Source: Helicobacteraceae bacterium (GTDB taxonomy: Bacteria > Campylobacterota > Campylobacteria > Campylobacterales > Sulfurimonadaceae). From it: a stretch of 57,793 bases of DNA. This document shows positions 56,761 to 57,793 of the stretch, piece after piece. The DNA lies in contig JALSLA010000035.1 of assembly GCA_026988515.1 (NCBI GenBank), forward strand, positions 1 through 57,793, written 5' to 3'. How positions within the stretch are numbered: position 1 is the stretch's first letter; each line of letters opens with the position of its first letter. The translations under genes and the position numbers were made by a program. A model generated the notes under the pieces. The model had not been told where the DNA came from. It did not search any database and saw nothing but the letters and a program-made list of their open reading frames with translations.

Positions 56761-57793
56761 ATGCTAACCAAAACAAAAGAAAAACTTCCCCTTAAAGATG
56801 CGCTTTTTAACCCCAAAAAAGTAGAGATGATAGCCAACGAAATAAAAGAGGTCTATCCTGCTTTTAAAGCTAGCCAATTTACCAAAGAGACATTAGATAA
56901 ATTCCCAAAACTAGAACTCAAAGAACGTATCTGCCATATACGTGATATGTTGCATAAGTATCTTCCAAACGACTACCAAGAGGCAGTCAACATCTTAATC
57001 CAAGCCTTGCCACCAGAACTTGACCCTAGCAACAATGATGATGACTTTGGAGACTTCATCTACGCTCCTTATTCCGAATATGTGACAGCGTACGGGTGTA
57101 ATGATAAGCATTTTGATTTTTCTCTAGATGCCTTACGAGAAATAACCAAATGCTTTTCGGTGGAGTTTGCCTTGCGTGATTTTATAAATCATTATCCTAA
57201 ACAAACGCTTGTTATGTTGGAGGAGTGTGCAAAGTCAGAGAACTATCACCAAAGGCGTTTGGCAAGTGAGGGGTTGCGTCCGAAGCTTCCTTGGGCGAAA
57301 AAATTGACGATAGATTATCATGACGGGATAAAGCTACTAGAGTTACTTTATGGCGACAAGACCCGCTATGTAACGCGTTCCGTGGCGAATCACTTAAATG
57401 ACATAGCCAAGATTGATGCCCCTTTAGTCATAGAAACTCTAAAGCGTTGGAAAAAGAGTCAAAAACAAGAGACCAAAGAGATGGATTTTATCATCCGCCA
57501 TGCCTTGCGTACACTTGTCAAGCAGGGAGATGAAGATGCTCTTTCAATGCTAGGGTATAGTAAAACGCCACCTATAAAGGTGAAAAAGATACGCCTTCAC
57601 ACGCCTAGTGTAAAAGTGGGTGAAGCATTGGAATTTGAGGTGGAGATAGTGGCTCATGAAGATGCTATGCTTATGGTGGATTATGTGGTGCATTTTCAAA
57701 CCAAGTCAGGCAAACTTAGCCCAAAAGTACATAAGCTTAAAAAGCTTGAACTTGCAAAGGGTGAGAACATAGTGCTAAAAAAGAAGCACATTT
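56761..57793 (+). CDS. DNA alkylation repair protein, AlkC-like, 3' end cut by the window
   Basis: 344 codons, open to the last base. The N-terminal two-thirds are helical HEAT-like repeats; YHQRRLASEGLRPKLPWAKKL is the conserved DNA-contact region of the AlkC/AlkD group. From about residue 280 (TPPIKVKKIRLHTPSVKVGEALEFEVEIVAHE) a beta-rich Ig-like domain begins, which is known at the C-terminus of some AlkC proteins. These are glycosylases that remove 3-methyladenine and 3-methylcytosine without base flipping. The start ATG follows a stop 18 bases after ogt. The end of the Ig-like domain is outside the window. Confidence 0.88.
   Translation, partial: MLTKTKEKLPLKDALFNPKKVEMIANEIKEVYPAFKASQFTKETLDKFPKLELKERICHIRDMLHKYLPNDYQEAVNILIQALPPELDPSNNDDDFGDFIYAPYSEYVTAYGCNDKHFDFSLDALREITKCFSVEFALRDFINHYPKQTLVMLEECAKSENYHQRRLASEGLRPKLPWAKKLTIDYHDGIKLLELLYGDKTRYVTRSVANHLNDIAKIDAPLVIETLKRWKKSQKQETKEMDFIIRHALRTLVKQGDEDALSMLGYSKTPPIKVKKIRLHTPSVKVGEALEFEVEIVAHEDAMLMVDYVVHFQTKSGKLSPKVHKLKKLELAKGENIVLKKKHI

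Overview
The window looks like a chromosomal segment of a marine-type Campylobacterota (epsilonproteobacterial) chemolithotroph, most likely near Sulfurovum or Sulfurimonas. The evidence is the nos cluster, which has the epsilonproteobacterial gene set (nosZ with a fused cytochrome c domain, then nosB-D-G-C1-C2-H-F-L-Y-L), the histidine-kinase H-box styles (HQWRQPLSA, HELNTP), a bacterial arginine kinase, and compact gene packing with many 4-base overlaps. No rRNA, tRNA, CRISPR array or intact insertion sequence was recognised.

Layout. 1-475: the start of a Y-family DNA polymerase gene on the minus strand, cut by the window edge. 527-5879 (minus): a six-gene operon of UbiA prenyltransferase, GtrA, DprE1-like oxidase, DprE2-like reductase, GT-C glycosyltransferase and HAD phosphatase. 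It resembles the mycobacterial decaprenyl-phosphoryl-arabinose locus. 5971-15213: housekeeping and accessory genes (TesA-like esterase, a lipoprotein, dipeptide epimerase, DUF819 protein, DnaQ-like exonuclease, sensor kinase, M23 peptidase, PIF1/RecD-like helicase, peroxiredoxin). 15214-25406: a complete clade II nitrous oxide reductase cluster with two promoters that each carry an FNR-like box exactly 41.5 bases from a predicted start, a leader hairpin, and a terminator between nosZ and nosB. 25414-26265: argB.

26404-31563: a two-haem lipoprotein, a DUF4266 mini-lipoprotein and a DUF3570 outer-membrane protein, facing a two-component system. 31817-36682: a 994-residue lipoprotein with Ig-like modules, a small outer-membrane barrel, and small envelope proteins. 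36766-42455: FixH-like protein plus CusCBA-type copper/silver efflux. 42525-43915: arginine kinase and a DUF1971 protein. 44001-50071 (minus): a second heavy-metal RND system with a histidine-repeat adaptor and a His-rich membrane protein. 50208-53733: RecQ, an MsrA-type protein and a periplasmic MsrA-thioredoxin-MsrB fusion. 53774-57793: a more AT-rich end with PhzF, a DUF4143 ATPase, gene remnants, Ogt and an AlkC-like glycosylase.

How the genes fit together. N2O respiration needs copper in the periplasm for NosZ, and the window also holds copper and other metal efflux pumps plus periplasmic methionine-sulfoxide repair. A shared DNA-level signal runs through the window: the palindrome TACATGTA, usually inside TTTACATGTAAA, occurs 18 times, in several reading frames and between genes.
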